64,000 nt of DNA from Semisulcospira habei (GCA_036245525.1 BTPG01000007.1:161627452-161691451); one strand, 5' to 3'; shown: positions 32,473 to 47,357, counted from the stretch's first letter. The notes: generated from the sequence alone by a model not told the origin. A program made the numbers and translations.

Positions 32473-32960
32473 TTCGGGGGCGGATCGGTTACCTACCTTG
32501 GGGGGGTTCCAACTTTTTGTTTCGGACCTTCAACCTGACACAAAAGGCCTCCCCGACGACAGACCTTGCAGTGGACGAAAACTCGAACAACGGTGCGGGC
32601 GGGGGGGGGGGGGGGGGTTGAAACTCGCCATAAAATCAGGGAGGAGGGGGAAGCGGGGTCTGGAACACCACTCCCCCCCCCCAGATCCGCCCCTGGAACT
32701 GAATTCTAACATTACGTGGTCGACCCATCACCCGTTGCTTGATCCAACTTTGGTTTGGGACCTTCAACCGGACATAAAAGGCCTCCCCGACGCCAGACCT
32801 GCCAGTGGACGAAAACTCAAATAACGGGGAGAGGAGGGGGGGGGGGGGGAGGAGGGGAGTGTAACTCGCCATAAAATCAAACAGGGAGGAAGGGGGGGGG
32901 GGGCGGAACCCCTGGAACGTCCCCCCCCCCCCCCAAAAAAAAAAAAAGGCATTAAATTCT
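32473..32960. repeat. Two copies of the GGGGCGGATC G-rich repeat
   Basis: GGACCTTCAACC, ACAAAAGGCCTCCCCGACG, CAGTGGACGAAAACTC and CGCCATAAAATCA occur twice in the same orientation, each with long G or C runs, between GGGGCGGATC and GATCCGCCCC ends (the latter at 32684). Confidence 0.7.
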
Positions 32961-33246
32961 AACATTGCGCGGTCGACCCATCTCCCGTTAATGGTACTTA
33001 TAGTGATCACGGGACACCTAACTAACGATCGTAAACCGGCTTGAAAGTACCAAAAGCTGCCGATGTTAAATGCTTTGTCATTCTCGACGTTTTGGGGAGA
33101 TAACCGCTTGTTTAGTTGCAAATGACGGACACGGCAGATTGCGCAGTTTAGCGAAATCGGAACAAAAATTTCTCATTTGATCAAATCATCAGTATATCTG
33201 GCGGTCTGAGACTTTGGACCTAATGACTACTGACTCAAAGCATCAA

Positions 33247-33333
33247 TTAACCATTGTGTGCTGGTCTGTGGTTTGGACCTTACGGCCTTTGGCCGTAAGA
33301 TCCAAAATCACAGACTAGCACATAATGAGTTAG
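33247..33333. mobile_element. TTAA-ended palindrome, family P3
   Basis: TTAACCATTGTGTGCTGGTC and GACTAGCACATAATGAGTTAG flank GACCTTACGGCC-TTT-GGCCGTAAGATC. The left TTAA is intact and the right is TTAG. Confidence 0.75.
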
Positions 33334-33474
33334 TTGACCAAGGTTTCAAACCTAAAACATTGAAGGCAAATATACAGTTGGCATGCTTGGCCTTAATATT
33401 GAAATCTGGCCGCTTTCCGCCTGGGTTCTGTTATTGTATAAGGTATTGAAAATGGCTTGCTCTTGTCTTTTGAT

Positions 33475-33476
<2 letters not shown>

Positions 33477-33511
<35 letters not shown>

Positions 33512-33520
33512 TTTATTTTT
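33477..33520. repeat. Poly-T tract
   Basis: About 30 T, followed by T/A-rich DNA. Confidence 0.9.
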
Positions 33521-34343
33521 TACGACGGTACAACAAAATCAGCAAATAATAAGTTAAGTGAGAACAGCCCATATTAGGTCAATTGGCACAAAATTGGTCC
33601 ATTTCGATATCACGCCAACACTAATGTACAATGGATTTCGTATATAATAATAATTACGGTATTTATAATGCGCTTATCTTATAATAATTATAACTCTAAG
33701 CGCGCGCTCACAACTCGCAAACGCATTAGACAACGACTCGCGTACCACAAATAGTGAAATACATTAAGACAGTCAGCTTGGGGTGGGGAGTGTGGTGGTA
33801 TAGTGCTAGAACTGTTGAAAGGGGTGAGTTTTGAGGGCGGACTGGAAGGAGGAGAGAGAGTGGGAGAGTGTTCCAGGTGGATGGACCGTATACCGAGAAG
33901 GAGCGGGGGCCAAAAGTGCTGAGTTTGTTGCGGGGGATGTTGAGGCGGAGAGGGTCGGAGGCGGAGCGGAGGGAGCGGGGAGGAGTGTAGGGGTGAAGTA
34001 AGTTTGAGAGATAGGCAGGAGCGCATCCTTCCGACTCAAAGAGTCCTAAGATAAAAATTCACAATCAGAGTTGCCCGCTGAAGTTTACATCACAGTTCAG
34101 GAGAAAGCCGGATCGACCGTGATAGTTCAAGGATGGCGTGGAGCGTGTATGGGCTTTTTCGAGCGCATAGCTACCATTCTGAACGAAGTAAACTGAATTT
34201 GGAAGCTACATATTGCCCGACATGCGGAATGGTAAACAAGAGTGCGTTTCTGATGACACTGCGTGATAACGTTTACGACATATAGCCCGTAGTGTGATTC
34301 ATGCACCACGTCTCTCTTATCATGTGATAGCCATACATCATAT
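33521..34343. other. Gene-free stretch
   Basis: A SINE-like TTACGGTATTTATAATGCGC segment near 33653, then a purine-rich stretch (33780-34020). A half-copy of a P1 arm (GATCGACCGTGATAGTTCAA) starts near 34110. No exon is supported. Confidence 0.4.
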
Positions 34344-34565
34344 TAACCCTTTTCGCCCCAAGGTCCCATTTATCAAATTTTGTAGGTGTTGCCGAACGAC
34401 TATGTACCATATGCAGGTACCATCTGTCGACCATGACAATTCATTGTGTTCTGCCGTTATAATTACTGTAAAAGCCAGTATGTCCATTTTAGACAAAAGC
34501 GAGATTGTCATTGTTAAACAATGAAAATCACGCTTTTCGAAATAATGGACATACTGTTCTGCCAT
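34344..34565. mobile_element. Degenerate P1 left half plus an ATGTCCA palindrome
   Basis: TTAACCCTTTTCGCCCCAAGG and the left P1 region are kept. In place of the P1 core there is a different inverted repeat, CAGTATGTCCATTTTAGAC... with AAATAATGGACATACTG, around GTCATTGTTAAACAATGA. It looks like a nested or chimeric insertion. Confidence 0.5.
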
Positions 34566-34704
34566 ATTAGGCATATTTAAGGTAAACATTTGTTCAATAC
34601 AAGGGCGAATCGGTTACATCGAAGGGCGAGGGGGGGGGGGGAGGTGGGGAGGATGTTCAGATCGTGTTTGGGATCTTAAACTCATTCTGCCCTTGACACA
34701 CCAC

Positions 34705-34830
34705 AGCAAGATATGGCTCGACCATGATAGTTGAAGGGTGGCGGCAGAATAGCTTGGCTCCTATCGGCGCCAAGCTATCCTGCCACCACCCTTGAACTAT
34801 CATGGTCGATCTGTCTCCTGAATTGTAATG
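34705..34830. mobile_element. Palindrome, family P1
   Basis: GCTCGACCATGATAGTTGAA and complement around GGCTCC-TATC-GGCGCC. TTAA at the outer ends is not preserved. Confidence 0.7.
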
Positions 34831-34924
34831 CAGTCCTCGGAGTATAACTATTCTTTTACTCCAAAATATTTCGTATTTCGTACCTCGGGCACAATGAGTT
34901 AACCTGACACAACAGCGTTAGTCC

Positions 34925-37900
34925 ATAAGCTAGCCAGGTCTACCCCCCCCCCCCCCCCCCCCCCCCCCCCGCCCAGTACTCGATAAGAGGGTTTCAAAAT
35001 GTACCTTAGTATGTCCTGAGATGTTTAAGCCATGTTCCCCAAAAATCCTTAGGAACACACCAGAGATATAGCCGATGGCGCAAGGGTACCCCTATTCACG
35101 CTCTTCGCACATGCTAAACTGAGGTTGAGAAACATTTCCCTCTAAATAAATCAGAATTCATTCCAGAACCCCAAATTAGGCAATATGTTACGGCATACCT
35201 TCTGCAGTACTAGTACGCAACGGAACGCAAAATGATCATAACAATTGCTTATGTCATACTCCTCTGTTTAAATATTTTTTTGTTGCCAGTTTTCTTTTTA
35301 AAAAAAGTATGCATATTGAGCATAAAAATTTGATCATTTCATTAATTTCAATGTGACCCATCAATTTAATTGTAACTGTTTTTAACTGGCTGGTCTTTTA
35401 GGTGATATTTTACCTAGCGTAAGGCGGGTGTGGTAAGGTCTCCCCTTTTCCTTTCATTTATGTTCATCTAGAAATGTGTAAATATGAATATGCGTAATAA
35501 AGTTTCATGGTTCCTAATAGCCAAAACAATGTTATCAAAATACTTAGTTTCCACATGTCCACCACGAGATCACGACTTCCACCTTCTTCTGCGACGTTCA
35601 ATTCCTTGATGGCCGTCTTTAAATCTTATATTCTGGCTGCCAATAAGTAAGCTGTCAAGAGCTCGGCAGCGTGTTTTCAGAGTTTGGTGTACAGGAGCGT
35701 CTCTTCTGGTCAGAACTGCCAGCGAACCGCTTCTCTGTATGGACATGTTTGGAGAATGTGCTAAGGAGACTGATTTTCTACGCCAAATTCGCATAAGGCT
35801 GTTTCTGCATGACCCAGTCAAGAGGTGAGTCCAGCAGGGTCCGTAGGGTCTGTGAACATTTGTGAAAGTTGTTAAATGAGAAGACTTTTTCAGGGCTCTG
35901 GAAAGTCTGTCAATTTCAGTCTTTTTCCTTAAGTCTGTGAAAGTTTGTAAAAACAAAAAATGACAAAGTGCTGGCAAACTTTTGTCTACTTTTTTTTTTT
36001 TTTTTTCCCCCAGTTTGTGTTCCATTGCAAACGATCACGATGACGCGTGTTGCAAGTGATCTATATTTAGCTCTGATCATAAAGTGACTGCATGGCCGTT
36101 CTGCCGAACATTCTGATTGGTGGTTTATGTTTCTACCGAGCTCCGCCATTCGCTAAGCGTTCTTTTATTTGGGTATCTCTTCATGCATTAGGCACGAAAG
36201 CTTCAAATGAGCTGCTGAAACAGAGCGATCTAATTAAAGTGTGTAAACCTTCAGGCTTCAGTTTGGGTTTGTGAAACGTCATGAAAAGTTTGAACTTCGT
36301 CCCTGCTTTCTGTATGGACCCTGTCCAGAGTAATCGGTGCGTAGATGAAAGATGGTGGCCTGGCTCTCCTTGTTCAGCTTGTGGATGTCGTCTGCCCACG
36401 GGCTGCAGCCGCCATTCTGCTGTTGCCAATCACTCTGTTGCTGTAGTGTCTTGGTTTCTTTACAGGAGGTTGTGATTTTGAGGTAGTCTGGCGCCTGTTT
36501 TGGCCAGGCTGTCAGCCTCTCCATTCCCGGCTACTCCAGAATGCACTGGAATCCACTGCAGCACTATTTTGTGGACAGGGCATTCAGTCTATCTTGAAGC
36601 TTCCTGTGAGATCAGTGGATCAAGCTGCTGCCTTTCCCTAGCTAGTGCTCTGCTGCTGTATTGAGCACCTGCAGATCTGTACGATAGTTGGAACTGCTGC
36701 CGCCAGCTGGTAAGGAGAGGGAGGTAGTAGTGCGGTCTGCACAACAGATGTACACGCCACTTCCTTCATTCCGCACGGCGTCTTGTGCGGTACCACAGCT
36801 GCTGTGAGGGTAGCGCTTGTGCATAATCTCCAGCGAGTTGGCTTTGTGCAGTGCCGCGACCTTTGGCAAAGAGTCCTGGAAAATTGTTTATGTTGTCTAG
36901 AAGGCTCTTTCGAGATGTCCAGGTATCTGAAGGGAGTTCTTCACACATCTTTGGGCTTGGTTTCAGGACATCAGTTTTAGCCCTTTGCAGGACCTTGGGC
37001 GTTTCTGAAGGTTCTTGGTCTGCTCCTGTAATCTCCCATGCTGTCGGTGTTTAGTAAGTATCTTCATCGTGTGTGCTGTTCTGCGTTCCAGTCGTTCCAA
37101 TGTCCTCCATTTCCTAAATTGGGGTGCTCCAGATGGCTCTAAGAATGTCACTGCATCGTGAGAATGACCCATGTTCTGCATCTTGTCAAGCCTGGCCTTT
37201 TTTGGTTTTGCAGGCAGTGTTTCATGTTGTCGATGTATTTTGGTACCGCACTACTGGTCTGACCGAGCAGGTGTTAGCTTGTGCCAGGATGCTGTAATTT
37301 GCGCCAATGTGGTCCTCACCAGTTTCTTCATCGAAGACTTTTTTCCTGCAGCTCTAGCTTCCATGGCTTCGATGTTAGGCCTCCACGTGAATCCAATAAT
37401 TTATTTGTTGCCAGTAAAGTTGGCCTGTCTGTCTTTGGTACTGGAAGGTCTCCAGTTTCAAGGTGACCTCTTCCATCTGATTGAATGAGATGGTCTAGCT
37501 CAGTTTGAGTGGCCATCTTTCAGTCCAGCTGCTGACTCTATTGGCAGCATCCTGGATTCTGCAGGATGCCATTTCTGTATGTTCTGCTGCGCTCCACACT
37601 GCAAAGTCATCCGCATGGAGGATGTTCGAGACGAACCTTGGTACTGCTGGACGGAGGTCATTAATGCAGACCAAAAACAGCATCAGACACATTTCCCCGA
37701 GGTACAGCTTTCCCGAGTTTGACAAGATTGTTGAATGTGCAGACGGTAGAAGCTTCAGCGGCAGCCCTGTTAAACATGCCTTAACTAAAAATAATTACAA
37801 TTAAATTGATGGATCACATTGAAATTAATGAAACGATCACAAATTTGTATGCACCATATGCATACTTTGTTAAGAAAACTGGCAACAAAAATATTTAAAC

Positions 37901-38850
37901 AGAGGAGTATGACATAAGCAATTGTGATGATCATTTTGCTTTCCTTTGCGTACTGGTAAAATGGTGGTAGGGCAGCAGATTTAGCCACTGTGGCCCCTCA
38001 ATGCATCACAGCATCATAAAATCAGGTTGAGAGTAACTGTAGTACTCTATCCTAACCAAGAAAACATAAAAAGACCTATCAGTTGTATACAGAATTTCTG
38101 AGGGCATTGGAAACGACGTACGTTTCCTAAATCGGCAATTTTAAATGGGGAAAAAGCTATCATTCACCACGAACGACCGTAAAGGATGCCGACTTTCCTT
38201 TTTTTCTTGCACTTTATGCTCGCATTATTGAAACTTAATAGGTAAAGAGCGGTCAAAATGAAATGGAATAACTTAAGAGTTTTTTTTTTAAATTTTGTGT
38301 ATTTTTAAAACTTGGGGGTAGGGATACAAAATCAACCACTGTGGCTTTCACAATAATCACGGCATCACCTAGTTAAGCTAATAATTGTGACATCCTGTTT
38401 TAATGATGTAAGCCTTAAAATGGACTGTCGGTGCTATAGAAAATGTCTGAAGGCATCTGACACATTATTTTTGTCTTTTTTTGCGATTTTGCGGAAATGG
38501 CCGTTTACTGGGCGCACAAATACCTTCACTGTGAGCCAGAGATTCAACATTTTTTTCATTCTGTTCTTTTGCAGAGGATGCAGAAAGTGTGCCTTAACAT
38601 ACTATTGCCTTATTTGGGCTTCAAGAATGAATTCTGATTTAGAGGAAAATGTTTCTCAACCTCATTTTAGCATGTGCGAAGAGCGTGAATGGGGGTACCC
38701 TTGCGCCATCGGCTATATCTCTGGTGTGTTCCTAAGGATTTTCGGGGAAAATTGCTTAAACACCTCAGGACATACTTTTGAAACCCATCTTATTGAGTAC
38801 TGGCGGGGCGGGGGGGTGGGGTGCACGGTAGATCTGGCTAGCTTATTGAC
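34925..38850. repeat. Large inverted repeat with decayed LINE inside
   Basis: Left-arm segments 34925-35165 (CCAGTACTCGATAAGAGGG, ACACACCAGAGATATAGCCG) and 35205-35385 (GCTTATGTCATACTCCTCTG) reappear inverted at 38620-38850 and 37785-37965. The interior holds a Jockey-like LINE relic. It may be a DNA element with long inverted ends, or an inverted segmental duplication. Confidence 0.65.
35966..37785 (-). mobile_element. Decayed Jockey-like LINE (RT and RNase H relic)
   Basis: Minus-strand fragments in shifting frames: LFLVCINDLRPAVPRFVS and LHADDFAVWSAAEHTEMA (RT motif C region), then PKTDRPTLLATNKLLDSR, then RTLERLERRTAHTMK, then EGSGVYICCADRTTTSLSLP with SSNYRTDLQVLNTAAEH (RNase H), then QATIFHLRTDYSGQG (end of RNase H). 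Many stops and frameshifts; old and inactive. The order RT then RNase H fits the Jockey/I group. Confidence 0.65.
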
Positions 38851-39719
38851 TACGTCTATGAGAGCCTCTTCCCAACGGCAGAAATATCCAACAGCTGGAG
38901 GGGGAGGCGTACCGAGTGTGTATGACAACCCTCTTCTCAGTGGCGCCGAAATATCGAAAAGAGGGGGGTGGGGGGTGGAGGGGGTCTGGAACCCCTAGAA
39001 CCCCCCTCCCAAGATCCACCCCGGCAACACTAAGCTTTTCTGTACTCTAGGTCATACACAAAATGTGCTGCTGACAGAGCGGCACACACTGTTGTTGAAT
39101 AATACTCTGCTGTGTTGCATCACGGGATGTCGCACCGTCATCAAAGGATCATGTGATGTTTGCCTTTTCATAACGTACTTTAGTGCGCAGACGGGCCAGC
39201 TATGGATGGCGACAGCAACAGGACCTTCATTTTCCGCTCAATGTTTTAGCGCGCTGAGCTTTGATGTTATGATAACATGTGTTTAATAACACGTGTTTAT
39301 CCGCTCACAGTTAAATATACAGTGGTTAACCCCTTAACTGCCGAGGCAAGGCGAACTCTACCCATCTCCAAAAGACAGTTGTCGCGGGGGCTCATGGGGA
39401 TGTTATTAATTGTATTACGAGTTAGGCTTTGCAATTGTTTTTTTTTTTCTCTTCTTTCAGTCTCTTTTTACATTTTTCTCATTGGCCTGGCTCTGTTAGT
39501 CTCCCCTCCCCCTCCCCGGTTTTTACCAAGGTAACGTGTGATAAGTAGACTCACTTATTACAATTTACGATGACAACATTACTCACTGTGCAAAGCTTTC
39601 TCCACCGAATACTTTTTTGGACAATCTCATTTCTCAGTACAAACATACTCGAATCTTGATTCAGTCAAACGTCTAAACAAAAGATGCTAATAAATAAGCA
39701 ATTTGGGTGGTTACATAAC
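38851..39719. other. Gene-free stretch
   Basis: A GGGGCGGAT-type repeat end near 38985-39025 (reverse orientation), half of a P2-like palindrome at 39329-39405 (TTAACCCCTTAACTGCCG, then CGGGGGCTCATGGGGAT), and a TATTACGAGTTAGGCTTTGC end at 39414. No exon is supported. Confidence 0.45.
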
Positions 39720-40147
39720 AAAGAGCAATAGATGTAGGTGTTTGTGGTACCGTTGGAACCAGTTTCATAAAAAAAATCTATATGTTAGATAATATCAACG
39801 ACAGGAAAATTTAACCGACTGTACTGACCATAATCAAAACGGCGAAAAACAAAAACTGAGATGGATAAACAGAAATTGAGGGGGTTATGGAACAAAATAA
39901 CTATATGCATGCGCTGTGTTCGGCCTGTGTTAACAATTTTATACATAAGAATGACTGAAACTATGTTCAATTAAAAACTACCAAGAAAGAAATTCGCGCT
40001 GAATGAAATTCGCGCGAGGTTGTTGACCGACTGTCCAAAGTATTGAGATTTGAGTCCCTTGCATTTGTACGTCACAAGCACGCAGAATGGGGTTCTTTCA
40101 AGGTTCAACATAGCTCTTAATACCTTTAACAGTTGAAGACATAATCG

Positions 40148-40283
40148 TATTACGAGTTAGGCTTTGCCATTAGTTCTTTTCGCCTCGAGAGCCCGGTCAT
40201 GGGGGTCAATACATCCGATATTGACCCCCTGACCGGACCCTCGAGGCGACAATAACCACTAGCAAAGCCTAACTCGTAATACA
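40148..40283. mobile_element. Palindrome with TATTACGAGTTAGGC ends
   Basis: GTATTACGAGTTAGGCTTTG, TTTTCGCCTCGAG, GGGGGTCAATA and complements, loop CATCCGA. 136 bp, nearly perfect. Single arms of the same family occur at 6192, 39414 and 41700. Confidence 0.8.
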
Positions 40284-40320
40284 ACTAATATTGTCGCCTT
40301 TCGGGTCCGATCGGGGAGTG

Positions 40321-40342
40321 GGGGGGGGGGGGGGGGGGGGCT
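40321..40342. repeat. Poly-G tract
   Basis: More than 20 G inside a TCGAGGGCTTTAG repeat, at the same place as the poly-G near 6250. A C-rich mirror tract lies at 40408-40441. Confidence 0.9.
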
Positions 40343-40506
40343 CAATGTCGTAGGTAATCGAGGGCTTTAGCCCGAGACTATTACCTTCGATATTCCCTTC
40401 GATATTCCCCCCCCCACCCCCCCCCCCACCCCCCACCCCCCGCACGTACGCACGTGTCGCACCAGGGAGGAAGGTTAAATTTCACACGGAATTGTTGGAT
40501 TTTCTG

Positions 40507-41520
40507 TTCGATTTTTAATGAATTGATTTTCCCATTCGCACGACAAACAATAGACAAAGACGTATACAAACCTACGCACTACTCGGCCAATTCATACATG
40601 CACCTGTAATACACGCACACACTTAAACGTTCACACAATGTCCAGAGCACTAATCATATCTCATACACTCATTGTTCCACTGCAATGTTTCATCTCATTG
40701 TCTGCTGAAAACTGTACACTATTTAAGCTGATTTTTAGTTCCTCGAAGGTATTTAAACAGTCTAATTACATCCGACCGTGAAGTGAAGATGAAGATATCG
40801 TCGCTGCTAGTTGGACTTGTTGAATGAGCGGACGGTCTCTCGCAGTGGCCCGATTCAGTTCTCCTGCACACCGCCTGGATCAATTCTCCCGTACACTAGG
40901 TTGACTCGCATCACACCTGGATTGCATCTATCTAACATCCCACCTGGAGTGCATCTATCCAACATCCCACCTGGAGTGCGTCTATCCAACATCCCACCTG
41001 GAGTGCGTCTATCCAACATCCCACCTGGAGTGCGTCTATCCAACATCCCACCTGGAGTGCATCGAATGATGCGTGAATTGTTTATCCCTTTGACTAATTT
41101 CGTGCCTGTCCGCTGCCCACCATGGCTGTGGATAAGGTTACCGGTTTGTCAGTCCCGACACTTCGTAGTTCTTCAACGACACACCTTTGTATACACTTCT
41201 ACTTTGAGCATTCTGCTCCATCATCTATTCAACAATAGATCACTACGCAGCATCACCCACTGCCTCCACTTCTTACAAAACTAATTGTCTATTCCGCTGA
41301 CTAATTTCGTGCCTGTCCGCTGCCCACCATGGCCGTGAACAAGGTCACCGGTTTGTCAGTCCCCTCGCTTCGTAGTTCTCAAACTACACACCTTTTTCTT
41401 TTTGAGCATTCTGCTCCTCCATCATCTATTCTACAATTGATCACTACGCAGCATATATCGCCCACTGCCTCCACTTCTCACAAAACTAATTTCTTGGTAA
41501 GAGCAAAATCTTGATGTGTC
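40507..41520 (+). repeat. Dispersed repeat family Y, copy 2
   Basis: It matches 7436-8500. Its 3' block (AATTTCGTGCCTGTCCGCTG, CCACCATGGC, GGTCACCGGTTTGTCAGTCC) occurs twice, at 41087-41285 and 41291-41490. Confidence 0.6.
40919..41061 (+). repeat. 27-bp tandem repeat
   Basis: Five units of CATCCCACCTGGAGTGCGTC plus TATCCAA. 27 is a multiple of three, so both strands show repetitive open frames, but the repeat lies inside repeat family Y and no gene context exists. Confidence 0.9.
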
Positions 41521-42299
41521 TCCAAATCCACGATGACGCATACCGTCCGTTCAAACCAATATCCTATGTCAAATGTTTTTGACGTCACCAAAAAAAACAT
41601 GCCATCTCAACACAAAACGTAGAACGGACCTTCTATCTAAAAGAAAATGATGAATAATGATTAAAATTGTGACAACACGCCCACCCCCACCCATTCCTGA
41701 TCGGACCCGAGAGGCGACAAGAACCACTGGCAAAGCCTAACTTGTAACGCAACGATTCCGTCTTCAACTGTAAAAGGTGTAGCGCCATGTATAACCTTAA
41801 AAGAACCCCTAACTATGACGTAGAAATTCAGGGGACGCAAATCTCAATACTTGACTGTGTCGCGCGAACTGCATTCGCTTGGAATTTCTCTCTAATGCAT
41901 TTTTTTTTATTCAACACATTTTCAGTTATTCTTTTGCATGAAATTGGTAATATAGGCCGAACACAACGCATGCATATAGTTATTTTGTTGCAGGACTCCC
42001 TCAACGTTTATTTATTCAGCTTTTTCCTGGCCACTTCTATTACGGTCAGTACGTAAACTAAAAACATTAGGCCTTCGGTTAAATTTTCCTGTTGATATTA
42101 TCTAAATTATCCAATTATTCAGGCTTTGTTAAATGGAACTGGTACCAACGGTATCACAAAACACCTAAAGAGAACTGAACTGAACTGATTTATTTTGTAA
42201 GGATAAAGACAGTAGGCACGCAGGTCTTTTTACGTGTCTGTCCTGAAAAACATTTAAAATATAACACCAGAAAATGTAACGAGACAAATAATAAAAAGG

Positions 42300-42300
<1 letters not shown>

Positions 42301-42367
<67 letters not shown>
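42301..42367. repeat. (AAT)n microsatellite
   Basis: Twenty-two ATA/AAT units, followed by a CGCG/CACA-rich stretch to 42430. Confidence 0.95.
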
Positions 42368-42504
42368 TACAAAGAATTAAACGCGCGCACACACACACCC
42401 GCGCGGGCGGGCTCGCACGCACACGCACACACATTCAGTCAGATGTAAGGCAGCACTAAGGTAACGCATGATGCCTGTTACTCGAGTGATGCGTTACAAT
42501 CACG

Positions 42505-42539
42505 CACAGGCACGCGCACACGCACACACGCACACGCAC

Positions 42540-42613
<74 letters not shown>

Positions 42614-42625
42614 GCGCGTGCGCGC
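42505..42625. repeat. (CA)n microsatellite
   Basis: CGCACA variants, then about 35 uninterrupted CA units ending at 42610. Confidence 0.95.
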
Positions 42626-42783
42626 ATACAATAAATTTAGATAAACTGAAAAGTGTTCATAGATTATGAAGAATATCGTAGATTTCAACTAAAACTGAAA
42701 AACTTCAAAAGTAAACTATTGAACATCAACTATCAATTATACACTATTAAGCATTACCTAACAACTCTAACTGAAAAATATCG

Positions 42784-42789
42784 CGCACA

Positions 42790-42829
<40 letters not shown>

Positions 42830-42841
42830 CACAGACACACA

Positions 42842-42892
<51 letters not shown>

Positions 42893-42912
42893 ACACACAG
42901 ACACAGACAGCA
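42784..42912. repeat. (CGCA)n and (CA)n microsatellite
   Basis: About 12 CGCA units, then CA with CAGA interruptions. The following 42912-42985 block recurs at 58710-58785. Confidence 0.95.
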
Positions 42913-43009
42913 TGATGTGGAATCGGCATTAATGGTCATCAATCAAAATGTAACATGTGCTGATAAGAGAAAATATGATAATAGTAATACAGCTGGTAGA
43001 TGCAGCTAA

Positions 43010-43842
43010 TCTGTTCAATTATTTCTGTAAACTGTAGCAGCTGTAATGTTTTGTCGTTATCAAGTCATTTCGGACTTTAACAATGTCCGCCTTGGGCGGA
43101 TTTTGCACTGCTTACCGCTAAATTAAGACAGCTTTCTGTAACTAAGATCTATTAAAACGTCATTTAATTTTTTAGATCTAGAGCAAGAGCTGTACAAGTC
43201 AGTTTGTATATGGTGCCGTCCAAATTGATCAACTAATCGCCAAGGGCCATGCCGCTATTACGATGATGATGATGAAAACTTATCAAGGTAAAAAGTTTTG
43301 ACAGAAACAAATCGTCATTTTACAAACTTGCCGTTGCTAACATCAACAATATAATAATTTTAAAAAAAATAAAAAAAATAAAATAGACATTATTTTACAC
43401 ACATTATTCCATGCAACAATAATTTAAAAGAAAATAGAAACAAAATAATATAATTTTTAAAAATATTAAATACATAAAATAATAACACTCAACATTCATC
43501 TTATACCACGCACGCACGCACGCACGCACGCACGCACACACACGAGAGACTACTGGAGACCGGAAAGGCTCTTGTGTGCTGGTTGGGGGCGTGCCACAGC
43601 TTGGAGTGTAACATGTATGAGTCGATAAGTCTATAAGCGCAACAAATACCTCCCTTGAATGAATGATATCCATTTTTGAAGGGTGATTGTGTACAAATTG
43701 TTTATGGTGTGTCGTATTTTTTATTTTATTTTAAATAACGTCTTTTAAATTTCGTTTTTGTAATTAGTTTTAGTTAGTTTGTTTTTTAGCTTTTTGTTAA
43801 TCGCCTAGAGCTCTGCTTTCTGAGGTTAGTCACTATACAAGT

Positions 43843-43873
<31 letters not shown>

Positions 43874-43988
43874 CAGTCATATGCATTCTATTGAATTCGC
43901 GACCCATCCTAAGAAAGCCTGTAAGCCTGTTCTATTAATAGAAGAGACTTTAAACGTGTAAAGAGACTGAAAGAAGACGGTGTCTCTT
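43010..43988. other. Gene-free stretch
   Basis: A/T-rich. A (CGCA)n run at 43507-43538. A SINE-like 3' end (CACTATACAAGTACTC with (ATT)n) at 43827-43872. No exon is supported. Confidence 0.45.
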
Positions 43989-44041
43989 GTTAACTCATTT
44001 AAGCCGCGTATCCGGTGGCGGCATGTCTCCAATGAGTTAAT
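43989..44041. mobile_element. TTAA-ended short palindrome, family P5-like
   Basis: TTAACTCATTTAAGCCGCGT and CCAATGAGTTAA with GGTGGCGGCATG between. TTAA at both ends; about 52 bp. Ends match 1678 and 55370. Confidence 0.65.
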
Positions 44042-44621
44042 CCTATACACTTGATGTCTGTTTTTGGTCCCATTTACGTATGTGTGTGTTCTTCACGCGA
44101 ATTCGGTCAGTGTCGGTGTAAAGTTTTCAGTTGAGAAGTGCAATGGCAGTCGTGATCACTAACAGCGAAGGGTTTCAGTGGCCGATATAAAGCAACGAAA
44201 CAGACTTAAATCTTGCCTTCACAATACAGCCATTATAAACAATTTGATTCTATAATCTTTCCTCGTTGGGTACAGCACATGTATTGACAACCTAAATAAC
44301 GAGAAATATTGATTTTGTGGCAGTTGGGTTGGGATCACATGGGAGATAAATCTTGTGCTTCAAGTGAGCGAATAATAATTAGGAGTTAGAGTAGCTGAAC
44401 TTGATACATGGGTCATAAAATATTTCTCTTCACGCCATGGCCACTTTTCTAGTTTCAGTGTGTGCCGTTGATAAATACTTGTTGGAAGATATGATCACAG
44501 ATACGACTACAACTGTGGGTTTTGTGGGAGTTGCCAAACATGTCAGAAGGGAGATAAATCTTGTCAAAGCCACTTTTGCTGCTTTGATTCATGCTGATGA
44601 CAACTTGTTGGAAAGTTGATG
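44042..44621. other. Upstream region of Kazal gene A
   Basis: A 60-codon open frame at 44437-44619 has no recognisable domain and ends just before the TATA box. GGGAGATAAATCTTGT occurs twice (44341 and 44550). No other element is seen. Confidence 0.4.
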
Positions 44622-44629
44622 TATAAAAG
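44622..44629 (+). promoter_or_regulatory. TATA box of Kazal gene A
   Basis: TATAAAAG 67 bp before the start codon, implying transcription start near 44652-44660 (CCGACACCAGACA). Confidence 0.7.
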
Positions 44630-44688
44630 AGAGAGAATTCGCCCAGTTCCGACACCAGACATTCCTAGTCGTGTAAACACCCAGCAAA

Positions 44689-47199
<2,511 letters not shown>

Positions 47200-47357
47200 T
47201 CACCCAATGAAGGACCGTCCTTGCAGGCCTAGTAGGCTATGCCAGGCTTAGCTGGCTATGTGAAAGTCACCACACACCTATCCAAGCACGTAGGAAAAAA
47301 AGTCTCTTTGAAAACACTGGACGCTAGTTTCTAATAACTGTGCAGTAAACTGTAGAC

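Larger units (their letters stand above)
39720..42145. repeat. 2.4-kb inverted-repeat region
   Basis: 39720-40250 matches 41690-42145 in inverted orientation (GATAATATCAACGACAGGAA, ATAACTATATGCATGCG, AGAAATTCGCGC and others). The spacer contains repeat family Y copy 2. The arms' inner ends carry the GTTAGGCTTTGCC block. Confidence 0.65.

Noticed and set aside
35570..36025. 151-codon minus-strand frame
   Set aside because: Composition and neighbours suggest a LINE 3' flank; no recognisable domain.
38387..38998. 203-codon plus-strand frame
   Set aside because: It runs through the inverted-repeat arm and a G-rich repeat end; the matching arm at 34925 is not coding.
42165..42942. Leu, Ile, Cys/Val and His/Thr repeat frames
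   Set aside because: Translations of (AAT)n, (CA)n and (CGCA)n tracts; the same applies to 47456-47895, 53759-54142, 60157-61033 and 61041-61365.
44593..44618. Hammerhead-ribozyme-like core CTGATGA plus short stem plus GAAA upstream of Kazal A
   Set aside because: The core and a small stem II are present, but no sequences nearby can form stems I and III with a UH cleavage site.
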